DNA of 64,000 nt from NCBI GenBank assembly GCA_041685145.1, contig JAWLGJ010000008.1, positions 1-64,000 of the forward strand, in the 5' to 3' direction. The position numbers were made by a program, and so were the translations under genes. Below are positions 26,436 through 34,142 of this stretch, piece after piece. The notes under the pieces are model-generated. The model was not told the origin of the DNA and searched no databases. It was given only the letters and a program-made list of their open reading frames with translations. This DNA comes from JAWLGJ01 sp041685145 (GTDB taxonomy: Bacteria > Pseudomonadota > Alphaproteobacteria > Rhodospirillales > Magnetospirillaceae). Position 1 is the first letter of the stretch. The number at the start of each line of letters is the position of its first letter.

Positions 26436-27746
26436 ATGGCCAGGAAGAAGGAACGGGGCATTTGCGAGCTGTACCAGCACGACCCCGAGGAGGCTGACCG
26501 GCTGGTGTTCGGGCGCGTGGCCGACGAGGGCCGGCGCGGGTTCCTGAAGGGCGCGGGGCTGGCGGCGATGGGGGCGGTGGTCGGCGGGCTGATCCCCTAT
26601 CACCGCCACATGCCTGCGGGGCTGATTCCGGCGGCGCTGGCCGAGACCGCCGAGGACTTCGCCATCGAGGGCAAGGAGGGCCTGGTGGTCCTCAACGACC
26701 GCCCGGTGAACGCAGAAACACCGGCGCATCTGCTCGACCCCGACGTCACCCCCATCGAACGCTTCTTCATCCGCAACAATGGCGTGCCGCCCGAGGACGC
26801 CAGCGCCGACGGCTGGACCTTCACCGTCGACGGCGAGGTCGATAACCCGCTGGAGCTGAGCGTCGCCGACCTGCGCGAGCGTTTCGAGGTGGTGACGCTG
26901 CGCCTGCAACTGGAGTGCGGCGGCAACGGCCGTGCCGGGTTCAATCCGCCGGCGAGCGGCAATCAATGGACCGTGGGCGCCGTCGGCAACGCCGAATGGA
27001 CCGGCGTGCGGATGCGCGACGTGCTGCAGGCGGCGGGCCTGAGGGACTCGGCCGTCTACACCGGCCACTACGGCGCCGATTCGCATCTGTCGGGCGACCC
27101 GGAGAAGGAGTCGATCTCGCGCGGCATTCCCATCTGGAAGGCCTGGGATCCGCACACCATCATCGCCTTCCAGATGAACGGCGCCGACCTGCACCCGATG
27201 AACGGCGCGCCGCTGCGCATCGTGTCGCCGGGGTGGCCCGGTTCGACCTCCCAGAAATGGCTGCGGCGCATCTGGGTGCGCGACCAAGTCCATGACGGCG
27301 AGAAGATGGGCGGCATGTCCTACCGCGTGCCCCGCTACCCTGTGCAGCCGGGGCAGGAAGTGCCGCCGGAGGATTTCCGCATCCTCGAATCGATGCCGGT
27401 CAAGTCGCTGATCACCTGGCCGCAAAGCGGCCACCAGTTGCCCACCGACAATCGCACCCTGGAGGTGCGGGGTCATGCCTGGGCCGGCGACAACGAGGTC
27501 AAGCGCGTGGACGTCTCCTACGACTTCGGCGCCACCTGGCACGCGGCGCGGCTCGACCCGCCGCCCAATCCCTATTCCTGGCAACGGTGGCGGGTGCGCC
27601 TGGAGTTTCCGAGCCGGGGGTATTACGAAATCTGGGCCCGTGCCACCGACGACCAGGGCATGACCCAGCCCTTCGCGGTCAATTGGAACCCCCGGGGCTA
27701 TGGCAACAACGCCATGCATCGCATCGCGGTGTTGGTCGAGGCGTGA
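26436..27746 (+). CDS. Tat-exported sulfite oxidase-family molybdoenzyme
   Basis: A 436-residue periplasmic molybdopterin enzyme. A Tat signal (RRGFLKGAGLAAMGAVVGGL) sits near residues 29-48. The oxidoreductase molybdopterin domain contains FFIRNNG, the Mo-ligating cysteine in LQLECGGNGRAGFNPP (~residue 164), and MNGADLHPMNGAPLRIVSPGWPGS. The C-terminal dimerization domain has SLITWPQSG and EVKRVDVSYDFGATW. Likely reaction: sulfite to sulfate with electrons to cytochrome c. A c-type cytochrome gene overlaps its stop, matching SorAB-like or SoxCD-like pairs. Which subgroup it belongs to needs a tree, so no gene symbol is given. Confidence 0.88.
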   Translation: MARKKERGICELYQHDPEEADRLVFGRVADEGRRGFLKGAGLAAMGAVVGGLIPYHRHMPAGLIPAALAETAEDFAIEGKEGLVVLNDRPVNAETPAHLLDPDVTPIERFFIRNNGVPPEDASADGWTFTVDGEVDNPLELSVADLRERFEVVTLRLQLECGGNGRAGFNPPASGNQWTVGAVGNAEWTGVRMRDVLQAAGLRDSAVYTGHYGADSHLSGDPEKESISRGIPIWKAWDPHTIIAFQMNGADLHPMNGAPLRIVSPGWPGSTSQKWLRRIWVRDQVHDGEKMGGMSYRVPRYPVQPGQEVPPEDFRILESMPVKSLITWPQSGHQLPTDNRTLEVRGHAWAGDNEVKRVDVSYDFGATWHAARLDPPPNPYSWQRWRVRLEFPSRGYYEIWARATDDQGMTQPFAVNWNPRGYGNNAMHRIAVLVEA

Positions 27747-28191
27747 GCAGGGGTGTGCGCGCCTGGGTCGCGATGCTGGCGGCGGCGGCGGCGGGGGGGG
27801 GGGGGGGGCCCCCCCCCCGCCCCCCCCCCCCCCCCCCCGCGCGGGGGGGNNNNNNNNNNCCGCCGCCGCCCAACCCTCCGCGCCCGAGGCCGAGGAGGAG
27901 GAAGCGGCCGCCTACGGGGGACTGCCGGCCGGCGAAGGGCGGGATCTGGTCTATGGTATCTGCACCGCCTGCCATTCCGCCCGCCTGGTCACCCAGCAGG
28001 GCATGACCCGTTCCCGCTGGGCCGGCACCCTGCAATGGATGCAGGAAGAGCAGGGCATGGCCGAACTGCCGCCGGAGGATCTGGAGACCATTCTCGATTA
28101 TCTGGCCACCCACTTCCCCGCCGAGCGCGGCCCGGAGGCGGGGCGGCCGGCGACGGGCATCACGATGCCGCCGCTGATGCCGGCGCGGTGA
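27743..28191 (+). CDS. c-type cytochrome subunit, interrupted by assembly gap
   Basis: GTG 27743 overlaps the stop of the molybdoenzyme (GTGA) and opens a signal-peptide-like sequence VSRGVRAWVAMLAAAAA. It then runs into a G/C homopolymer and 10 N. After the gap, in a different frame, comes an acidic linker and GRDLVYGICTACHSARLV with one CxxCH haem-binding motif, then a helix-rich tail ending MPPLMPAR. The frame change is best explained by wrong sequence at the gap, not by a real frameshift. It is probably the electron acceptor of the molybdoenzyme. Its 3' end overlaps the arsJ 3' end by 32 bp on the opposite strand. Confidence 0.75.
27793..27859. other. assembly gap with G/C homopolymer artefact
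   Basis: A run of G, then C, then CGCG and G, ending in exactly 10 N (27850-27859). Such mirrored homopolymers next to N are typical of low-quality read ends at a scaffold join. The true length of the missing sequence is unknown and the bases from about 27793 should not be trusted. Confidence 0.9.
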
Positions 28192-29389
28192 CATGCCGCG
28201 GCAGGGCCGCCGCCCCGGCCGCCGCAACCGCCAGCATCGCCGCCGACGCCGCGAGACAGGCGGTGATTCCGCCGGTCTGGTACAGCAGCCCCGACAGGAG
28301 CGTGCCCGCCAGACGCCCGGCGGCGTTGGCCATGTAGTAGAACCCCACCTTCATGCTCACCTGCTCGGCCTCGGCATAGCCGAGGATTAGGTAGGAGTGC
28401 ACGGCCGAGTTGACGGCGAAGACGATTCCGAACAGTGCCAGCCCGCCCAGGATCAATGCCCGTGGCTCGACGCCGGCGCCTAGGCCCAGGGCCATCGCCG
28501 CCGGCACCAGCGCCAGCACCACGCCCCAGACGGTGGCCGCCCGCGCCCCCGCCGCCACCGAGTCGAAGCGACGGAACAGGCGCGGCGCCAACGCCTGCAC
28601 GAACCCGTAGCCGATCACCCAGGCGGCCATGAAGCCGCCGACCTGCGGATGGCCCCACCCCAGCACCGCCTGCAGATACAGCGGCACGCCGACGACAAAC
28701 CAGACGTCGCGGGCGCCGAAAAGGAACATGCGGGCGAAGGACAGGATGTTGATGGCGCGGCTGTTCGAGAAGATCTGGCGGAATTGCGCCTTGTCCTTGG
28801 TCCGCGCCAGCCCCGCCGGCAAGGCCGCCACGGCAACGGTCAGCACCACGCCCAGCGCCGCCGCCATGCCCAACAGCGACCAGCGGAAACCCACCGCCGC
28901 CAGCAGCAGACCGCCCACCAGGAATCCCACCCCCTTGAGCGCGTTCTTGGAGCCCGTCAGCACCGCCACCCAGCGGAACAGGCGGCCTTCGCCGCCGTCG
29001 CCGGCCACCAGCTTGACGGCGCTCTTCGAGCTCATCTTGGTGAGGTCCTTGGCGATGCCCGACAGCGCCTGCGCCGCCATCACATAGGCCACCGACGCGG
29101 CCGTCGGCCACTCCGGCCGCAGCAGCGACAGCATCACCAGCGCCGCGATCTGGATGCCCAGGCCGGCGAACAGCGTCGCCCGCAGCCCCGTGCGCGCTGC
29201 CAGCCATCCCCCCACCGCATTGGTGACGATGCCGAAAAACTCGTACAGCAGGAACAACAGCGCGATGTCGAAGGGCGTGTAGCCCAGCGCGTGGAAGTGC
29301 AGCAGCACCAGCATCCGGAGGGCGCCGTCTGTGACGGTGAAGGCCCAATAGGCGGCGGTGACGCTGGCGTAGCTCTTCAGATCGACCAT
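28160..29389 (-). CDS. arsJ: organoarsenical efflux permease ArsJ (MFS)
   Basis: A 409-residue major facilitator with ~12 hydrophobic helices. The N-terminus (SYASVTAAYWAFTVTDGALRM), the FEFFGIVTN-like YEFFGIVTNAVGGWLAART, and AQALSGIAKDLTKMSSKSAVK are hallmark ArsJ stretches. Known: ArsJ exports 1-arseno-3-phosphoglycerate made by a co-encoded glyceraldehyde-3-phosphate dehydrogenase, giving arsenate resistance. The GAPDH gene lies 12 bp upstream on the same strand, which supports the call. It is the last gene of the ars operon. Confidence 0.92.
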   Translation of the reverse strand: MVDLKSYASVTAAYWAFTVTDGALRMLVLLHFHALGYTPFDIALLFLLYEFFGIVTNAVGGWLAARTGLRATLFAGLGIQIAALVMLSLLRPEWPTAASVAYVMAAQALSGIAKDLTKMSSKSAVKLVAGDGGEGRLFRWVAVLTGSKNALKGVGFLVGGLLLAAVGFRWSLLGMAAALGVVLTVAVAALPAGLARTKDKAQFRQIFSNSRAINILSFARMFLFGARDVWFVVGVPLYLQAVLGWGHPQVGGFMAAWVIGYGFVQALAPRLFRRFDSVAAGARAATVWGVVLALVPAAMALGLGAGVEPRALILGGLALFGIVFAVNSAVHSYLILGYAEAEQVSMKVGFYYMANAAGRLAGTLLSGLLYQTGGITACLAASAAMLAVAAAGAAALPRHVTAPASAAAS

Positions 29390-29401
29390 CGCGCGCGGTC
29401 C

Positions 29402-30418
29402 CTAAAGCGCCGCCGCCACCTTGGCGGCCAAGTCCACCATCCGGTTCACATAGCCCCATTCGTTGTCGTACCAGGCCAGCAGCTTCACCTGGGTGCCGTC
29501 GACCACCATCGTCGCCGGGCCATCGACGATGGACGAGCGCGGGTCGTTGACGAAATCGGCCGAAACCAGCGGCCGCGCCTCGAAGCCCAGGATGCCCGCC
29601 AGCGGCCCCTCGGCGGCGGCGGTGAGCAGGCGATTGACTTCCTCGGCCGCCGTCGTGCGTTCAACCTCGAACACGCAGTCGGTCAGCGAGGCGTTGAGCA
29701 GCGGCACGCGCACGGCGATGCCGTTCAGCCGCCCCTGAAGCTCGGGATAAATCATGCCGATGGCGGTCGCCGAGCCGGTGGAGGTGGGAATGAGGGAGTT
29801 GAGCCCCGAGCGCGCCCGGCGCAAATCCTTGTGCGGGGCGTCCACCATCACCTGGGTGTTGGTGACGTCGTGGATCGTGGTGATGACGCCGTGGCGGATG
29901 CGCAGGGCCTCGTGCACCACCTTCACCACCGGCGCCAGGCAGTTGGTGGTGCAGGAGGCATTGGTGAGCAGGCGGTGCTCCGCCGGGTCGTAGAGGTGGT
30001 CGTTGACCCCCATGACGATGTTCAGCGCCGCCGCGTCCTTCACCGGCGCCGCCACGATCACCGTGTGGACCCCGCGCTCGAAATAGGGCGCCAGCGAATC
30101 GGGCGTGCGGAACTTGCCGCTGCATTCCAGCACCACGTCCACGCCCAGATTGCCCCACGGCACCTCGCCGGGCGCCGAGGCATCGGAGAAGGACAGGCGA
30201 CGGCCGTCGACCATAAGGGCGTCCGCGTCCGCGAGGATGCCCGCTTCTGGCAGCCAGCGGCCGTGGACGGTGTCGAATTCCAGCAGGTGCGCCGCCGTCT
30301 CCGGCCCGCCCTTTACCTCGTTGATATGGGCGAAGTCCAATTCCGGCCGGGTCCAGCCGGCGCGCAAGGCCAGCCGCCCCATGCGACCGAAGCCGTTGAT
30401 GCCGATGCGTGCGTTCAT
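29402..30418 (-). CDS. ArsJ-associated glyceraldehyde-3-phosphate dehydrogenase
   Basis: A 338-residue type I GAPDH with NAD-binding RIGINGFGRMGRLALR, catalytic cysteine in NASCTTNCLAPVVKV, substrate-binding HKDLRRARSGLNSLIPTSTG and C-terminal WYDNEWGYVNRMVDL. Placed between acr3 (ATGA overlap) and arsJ, it is most likely the arsenate-detoxifying isoform, which joins arsenate to glyceraldehyde 3-phosphate. It differs from housekeeping GAPDH sequences in the N-terminal half (HINEVKGGPETAAHLLEFD), typical of the ars-linked group. Confidence 0.92.
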   Translation of the reverse strand: MNARIGINGFGRMGRLALRAGWTRPELDFAHINEVKGGPETAAHLLEFDTVHGRWLPEAGILADADALMVDGRRLSFSDASAPGEVPWGNLGVDVVLECSGKFRTPDSLAPYFERGVHTVIVAAPVKDAAALNIVMGVNDHLYDPAEHRLLTNASCTTNCLAPVVKVVHEALRIRHGVITTIHDVTNTQVMVDAPHKDLRRARSGLNSLIPTSTGSATAIGMIYPELQGRLNGIAVRVPLLNASLTDCVFEVERTTAAEEVNRLLTAAAEGPLAGILGFEARPLVSADFVNDPRSSIVDGPATMVVDGTQVKLLAWYDNEWGYVNRMVDLAAKVAAAL

Positions 30419-31506
30419 GCCGCTTCCTTTCGCTGTTGGCCGCGCTCGTACCAGCCGCGGGTGGCGGTGGTAATGCGCACCACCGACAGCATAACCGGCA
30501 CTTCGACCAGCACCCCGACGACCGTCGCCAGGGCGGCGCCCGACTCGAAGCCGAACAGGCCGATGGCCGTGGCCACCGCCAGTTCGAAGAAGTTGCTGGC
30601 CCCGATCAGCGCCGAGGGCGCGGCGACGCAATGCGCCACCCCCAGCCGGCGGCTGAGCACATAGGCGAGGCCGGAATTGAAATAAACCTGGATGAGGATC
30701 GGCACCGCCAGCAGCAGAATGACGAGGGGCTGGTCGATGATCTGCTTGCCCTGAAAGGCGAACAACAGCACCAGGGTAACCAGCAGCGCCACCAGCGACA
30801 GCGGCTGCATCGCCTTGAGCGCCCGCTGCAGGGCGGGTTCCCCGCCGCGGGCCAACAGGCGCCGCCGCCATGCCTGCGCCACCAGCACCGGCACGACGAT
30901 GAATATCGCCACCGACCTCAGCAGCGTCTCCCACGGCACCGTGATGGACGACAGGCCCAGCAGCAGCCCAACGATGGGCGCGAAAGCGAAGATCATGATG
31001 GTGTCGTTGAGCGCCACCTGGCTGAGGGTGAAATGCGGCTCGCCGTCGACCAGATGGCTCCACACGAACACCATCGCCGTACACGGCGCCGCCGCCAGGA
31101 TGATCAGCCCGGCGATGTAGGAATCGATCTGCGCCTCGGGCAGCAGGGGACGGAACAGCGCCCCCACGAACAGCCAGGCCAGCAGCGCCATCGAGAAGGG
31201 CTTGACGGCCCAGTTGACGAACAGCGTCACCCCGACGCCGCGCCAGTGCTCGCGCACCCGGTGCATGGCGGCGAAGTCGACCTTCAGCAGCATGGGGACG
31301 ATCATCAACCAGATCAGCACCGCCACCGGCAGGTTGACCTGTGCCACCTCCAGGCCGCCGACGGCCTGGAAGGGGGCGGGGAAAAAGTGCCCCAGGCCGA
31401 TGCCGACGACGATGCACAGCAACACCCACAGCGTCAGGTAGCGCTCGAAGAAGCCCATCGAGGCGCCGGCGCCGCTACGGGCGGTGGTTTCGCACTGTAC
31501 GGACAT
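30415..31506 (-). CDS. acr3: arsenite efflux permease Acr3
   Basis: A 363-residue inner-membrane carrier with ten predicted helices. MGFFERYLTLWVLLCIVVGIG near the start and AAPCTAMVFVWSHLVDGEP, holding the essential conserved cysteine of helix 4, are diagnostic of the ACR3 family (BASS superfamily). FNSGLAYVLSRRLGV and ALIGASNFFELAVA are further signatures. It expels arsenite, the product of the fused ArsC. Start ATG 31506 overlaps the arsRC stop and its own stop overlaps the GAPDH start, both by a few bases, so the operon is translationally coupled. Confidence 0.95.
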   Translation of the reverse strand: MSVQCETTARSGAGASMGFFERYLTLWVLLCIVVGIGLGHFFPAPFQAVGGLEVAQVNLPVAVLIWLMIVPMLLKVDFAAMHRVREHWRGVGVTLFVNWAVKPFSMALLAWLFVGALFRPLLPEAQIDSYIAGLIILAAAPCTAMVFVWSHLVDGEPHFTLSQVALNDTIMIFAFAPIVGLLLGLSSITVPWETLLRSVAIFIVVPVLVAQAWRRRLLARGGEPALQRALKAMQPLSLVALLVTLVLLFAFQGKQIIDQPLVILLLAVPILIQVYFNSGLAYVLSRRLGVAHCVAAPSALIGASNFFELAVATAIGLFGFESGAALATVVGVLVEVPVMLSVVRITTATRGWYERGQQRKEAA

Positions 31507-32405
31507 CAGCCTGCCTCGCGGTGAATGGTCGGTTGCGGCGCCGACGCGCCGATGCGCCGGACCTCGTGTTGCAAGGCCAGGCGGCTCAACGCCTCCAGGC
31601 GCAGGCTGCAAAAGACGCGGATGCGGGTTTCAAGCTGCCGGAAAGCCTCGCGGAAGGCGGCGAGGCGTTGAAGGTCCGTGCCGGTCGCGGGGACCGGGTC
31701 GGGAACGCCCCAATGGGCGGTGATCGGCTGCCCCGGCCAGGTCGGGCATTCCTCGCCGGCGGCGGTGTCGCACACGGTGATCACGAAGTCCATGCGCGCC
31801 GCCCGCGCCCCGGCGAACTCCTGCCAGGACGTGCTGCGCAGGCCGTCGGTCGGAAACCCCAGCTCGTCCAGCAGCCGCAGGGTCAGGGGGTGAACCGCCC
31901 CGACCGGGCGGCTGCCGGCGCTGTGGCCGCGGAAGCGTCCGTTGCCCCAATAATCGATCAGCGCCTGCGCCATGACGCTGCGCGCCGAATTGCCGGTGCA
32001 CAGGAACAGCACCTCGAACGGTCGTGGTGGCGGTTCGGCGATGGCGGTTTCGGCCAGCGGCAGGCAGCGGTCGGCGTCGTCGCGCACATAGTGCAGCGCC
32101 GCCCGATCGGAGGCGAAGGGATCCTGGCGCGCCACGCCGGTGGCGGCGGTTCTCAGAACATTGCGGGCCCAGGCCGGCAGCGCCGGATTGATGGAGTAGA
32201 AGACCCACAAGCCGCGGCGGCGGTCGGCGACGATTTCCAGGCGGCGCAAGGCTGCCAGATGGCGCGAAATCTTCGGCTGGCTGACGCCGGTGGCCTGGGT
32301 CAGTTCGCAGACGCACAACTCGCCCTCGTTCGCCAGCAGCATCAGGCAGCGCAGGCGGGTGTCGTCGGCCAGGGCCTTGAACAAGTCGTCGGGGCGTAAG
32401 ATCAT
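31506..32405 (-). CDS. ArsR-ArsC fusion: arsenic repressor with arsenate reductase
   Basis: A 299-residue fusion. Residues ~1-100 form an ArsR/SmtB winged helix with the inducer-binding Cys31-x-Cys33 (GELCVCELTQ) in the recognition region and VSQPKISRHLAALRRL. Residues ~128-260 form a thioredoxin-dependent ArsC of the low-molecular-weight phosphatase fold: Cys136-x5-Arg142 (FLCTGNSARS), then Cys212 and Cys219 in VITVCDTAAGEECP, the redox relay pair. Arsenate would be reduced by the same polypeptide that senses arsenite. Start ATG 32405 is close behind its own promoter and operator. The C-terminal ~40 residues are less conserved. Confidence 0.92.
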   Translation of the reverse strand: MILRPDDLFKALADDTRLRCLMLLANEGELCVCELTQATGVSQPKISRHLAALRRLEIVADRRRGLWVFYSINPALPAWARNVLRTAATGVARQDPFASDRAALHYVRDDADRCLPLAETAIAEPPPRPFEVLFLCTGNSARSVMAQALIDYWGNGRFRGHSAGSRPVGAVHPLTLRLLDELGFPTDGLRSTSWQEFAGARAARMDFVITVCDTAAGEECPTWPGQPITAHWGVPDPVPATGTDLQRLAAFREAFRQLETRIRVFCSLRLEALSRLALQHEVRRIGASAPQPTIHREAG

Positions 32406-32414
32406 CGCGGCCAA

Positions 32415-32451
32415 TACATACGCTAGGCCATATATATGAAGCAACATATAT
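32415..32451 (-). promoter_or_regulatory. ars operon promoter and ArsR operator
   Basis: On the minus strand, TTGCTT (32444-32439) and TATGTA (32420-32415) are spaced by 18 bases. A perfect inverted repeat ATATATG-AAGCAA-CATATAT (plus strand 32432-32451) has the -35 hexamer as its spacer, so a bound ArsR dimer would block RNA polymerase. The -10 ends 10 bases before ATG 32405, implying an almost leaderless mRNA. The AT-rich repeat stands out strongly from the GC-rich surroundings. Confidence 0.7.
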
Positions 32452-32505
32452 CAGGCCGCCCGCGCGCAGGGAGTGGTGTACCGCGCCGCCGGTTGAAGAT
32501 TTCAC

Positions 32506-32534
32506 TTTTCATCGCGGCGCATGACGTGTATAGC
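32506..32534 (+). promoter_or_regulatory. possible promoter of the decarboxylase leader
   Basis: TTTTCA (32506-32511) and TATAGC (32529-32534) with 17 bases between. Transcription from about 32541 would give a ~330-base leader before the decarboxylase, containing a small ORF and two hairpins. Match quality is moderate. Confidence 0.4.
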
Positions 32535-32650
32535 GCGGCGTTTAGACGCCATCGCGCACGTGCCTCTGGCCCTTGCTGGTCATGCAACGACTCGAGCGTT
32601 CTTCGGTTGGTCCAGCCGGCCGCTCGTCGCCGGTGCCCGGAGGAGTTGGA

Positions 32651-32800
32651 ATGTTCGTTGTGTCGTCCGGCGCCCGCGCGCCCAAGGTTCCCGGAAGCCT
32701 CACCGCCTTGTTGGGCGGGCAGGGGGTCCGTGCCTGCGTCCGTCCCAGCTATCACGCCCTTCTGGGACGCAAGAATCCGCATTCCAGTACGCTCGCCTGA
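32651..32800 (+). CDS. putative leader peptide upstream of the decarboxylase
   Basis: A 49-residue ORF from ATG 32651 with an unusually strong ribosome site (GGAGGAG, five bases before the ATG). The product starts MFVVSSGARAPKVPG and ends with an Arg/Lys-rich part containing VRACVRPSYHALLGRK. It ends 70 bases before the decarboxylase GTG, and its 3' half overlaps the first hairpin. Known: the E. coli speF gene is controlled by an ornithine-sensing leader peptide, and an RNA motif named speF lies upstream of ornithine decarboxylase genes in alphaproteobacteria. Whether this ORF is translated is inference from the ribosome site and position. Confidence 0.5.
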   Translation: MFVVSSGARAPKVPGSLTALLGGQGVRACVRPSYHALLGRKNPHSSTLA

Positions 32801-32825
32801 TGCACCGCGCCGCCTGTCGCGGCGC
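32741..32825 (+). ncRNA. hairpins of the decarboxylase leader (speF-like element candidate)
   Basis: Two perfect stems lie between the small ORF and the decarboxylase: CGTCCCAG / CTGGGACG (32741-32748 with 32762-32769, 13-base loop) and GCGCCGC / GCGGCGC (32807-32813 with 32819-32825, 5-base loop). The first sits inside the small ORF, the second just past its stop and 45 bases before the decarboxylase start. This arrangement would suit attenuation or translation-coupled control. The whole 32406-32870 gap has no other gene. Confidence 0.45.
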
Positions 32826-32870
32826 CGCCGAGCCGATTCCGTCTTGACCTCGTGTACGAAGGTGTATGCG

Positions 32871-34001
32871 GTGAGCGAGAAGATTTCCCGATTCCTGGCC
32901 CAGCGCCAGCCCGAGACTCCCTGCCTGGTGGTCGACCTCGACGTCATCGCCGAGAACTACCGCCGCCTGAAGCATTATCTGCCGCTGGCGGACATCCATT
33001 ACGCCGTCAAGGCCAATCCGGCGCGCGAGATCGTCAATCTGCTGGTGGGGCTGGGCTCGAACTTCGACGCCGCCAGCCCTTCGGAGATCGCCCTGTGCCT
33101 GGAGGCGGGGGCAAGCCCGGCACGGATTTCCTTCGGCAACACCATCAAGAAGCAGCGCGACATCGCCTGGGCGCATCAGCAGGGCGTCGACCTGTTCGCC
33201 TTCGACAGCGAGGCGGAACTGCGCAAACTGGCGGCGGCGGCGCCGGGCGCGCGCGTTTTCTGCCGCATCCTGATGGCCTGCGAGGGCGCCGATTGGCCAC
33301 TGTCGCGCAAGTTCGGCTGCGATATCGACATGGCCCGCGACCTGCTGGTGCTGGCCCGCGATCTCGGCCTGGACCCGCACGGGGTGTCGTTCCACGTCGG
33401 CTCGCAGCAGACCGACCTGGGGCAGTGGGACATCGCCGTCGGCAAGACCGCGATGCTGTTCACGGCGCTGAACGAGGCGGGCATCGAATTGAAGATGGTC
33501 AATCTCGGCGGCGGCTTTCCCGCCCGCTATCGCCGCGACGTCGCCGGCGTCGACCAGTACGCCGGCGCCATCATGCACGCCATGACGCGCCATTTCGGCA
33601 ACCACATTCCGGCCATGATCGTCGAGCCCGGCCGCGGGCTGGTGGGCGATTCCGGCGTTTTGCAGACCGAGGTGGTTCTGGTCTCGCGCAAGAGCTATGA
33701 CGACGAGGTGCGTTGGGTGTATCTCGACGTCGGCAAGTTCGGGGGCCTGGCCGAGACGATGGACGAGGCGATCAAATATCCGGTGCGCACCCCCCGCGAC
33801 GGCGGCACCATCGGGCCTGTCGTGCTCGCCGGTCCCACCTGCGATTCCGCCGACATATTGTACGAGCGCACCCGCTACGAACTGCCACTCGACCTGGAGG
33901 TGGGGGACAAGATCGAGTTCCTTAGCGCCGGGGCCTATACCGCCACCTACGCCTCCATCGGCTTCAACGGCTTTGCGCCGCTGAACGAATATTACATCTG
34001 A
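32871..34001 (+). CDS. ornithine/lysine decarboxylase (fold type III PLP)
   Basis: A 376-residue alanine-racemase-fold decarboxylase. PLP lysine Lys47 is in IHYAVKANP, the phosphate-binding glycine loop is in VNLGGGFPARY, EPGRGLVGDSG follows, and the second active-site cysteine is Cys324 in GPTCDSADILYE, donated across the dimer. These features match eukaryote-like ornithine decarboxylases and bacterial lysine/ornithine decarboxylases, giving putrescine or cadaverine. GTG 32871 is chosen because AAGG lies 8 bases upstream; GTG 32862 is an alternative. The long structured leader suggests control by polyamine or amino acid level. Confidence 0.9.
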   Translation: MSEKISRFLAQRQPETPCLVVDLDVIAENYRRLKHYLPLADIHYAVKANPAREIVNLLVGLGSNFDAASPSEIALCLEAGASPARISFGNTIKKQRDIAWAHQQGVDLFAFDSEAELRKLAAAAPGARVFCRILMACEGADWPLSRKFGCDIDMARDLLVLARDLGLDPHGVSFHVGSQQTDLGQWDIAVGKTAMLFTALNEAGIELKMVNLGGGFPARYRRDVAGVDQYAGAIMHAMTRHFGNHIPAMIVEPGRGLVGDSGVLQTEVVLVSRKSYDDEVRWVYLDVGKFGGLAETMDEAIKYPVRTPRDGGTIGPVVLAGPTCDSADILYERTRYELPLDLEVGDKIEFLSAGAYTATYASIGFNGFAPLNEYYI

Positions 34002-34090
34002 TCCTCAGGCTGCCCGGAAAGCTTTGCCGCCCCCGGCAGGACTTGCCGCCGGCGGCGGCACCGGGGCCGCCGAATCCCGCCCTTGCCGCT

Positions 34091-34106
34091 TGGCACCCCG
34101 CTTGCA
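34091..34106 (+). promoter_or_regulatory. sigma-54 promoter of flgE
   Basis: TGGCAC-CCCGC-TTGCA matches the -24/-12 consensus (TGGCAC-N5-TTGCA) exactly, 36 bases upstream of the flgE start codon. Sigma-54 control of hook genes is known in Caulobacter and other alphaproteobacteria. The activator is expected to be FlbD/FleQ-like; no such gene is beside it. Confidence 0.85.
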
Positions 34107-34142
34107 TCGGGGTGTGGGCGACTGCAAGGAGGGAAGACCGCC

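Noticed and set aside
27793..27849. G and C homopolymers that could look like a repeat or G-quadruplex
   Set aside because: They abut the N gap and are best explained as sequencing or assembly error.
28160..32405. The ars operon as a recently acquired mobile island
   Set aside because: No integrase, transposase, direct repeats or obvious base-composition change; only the promoter region is AT-rich.
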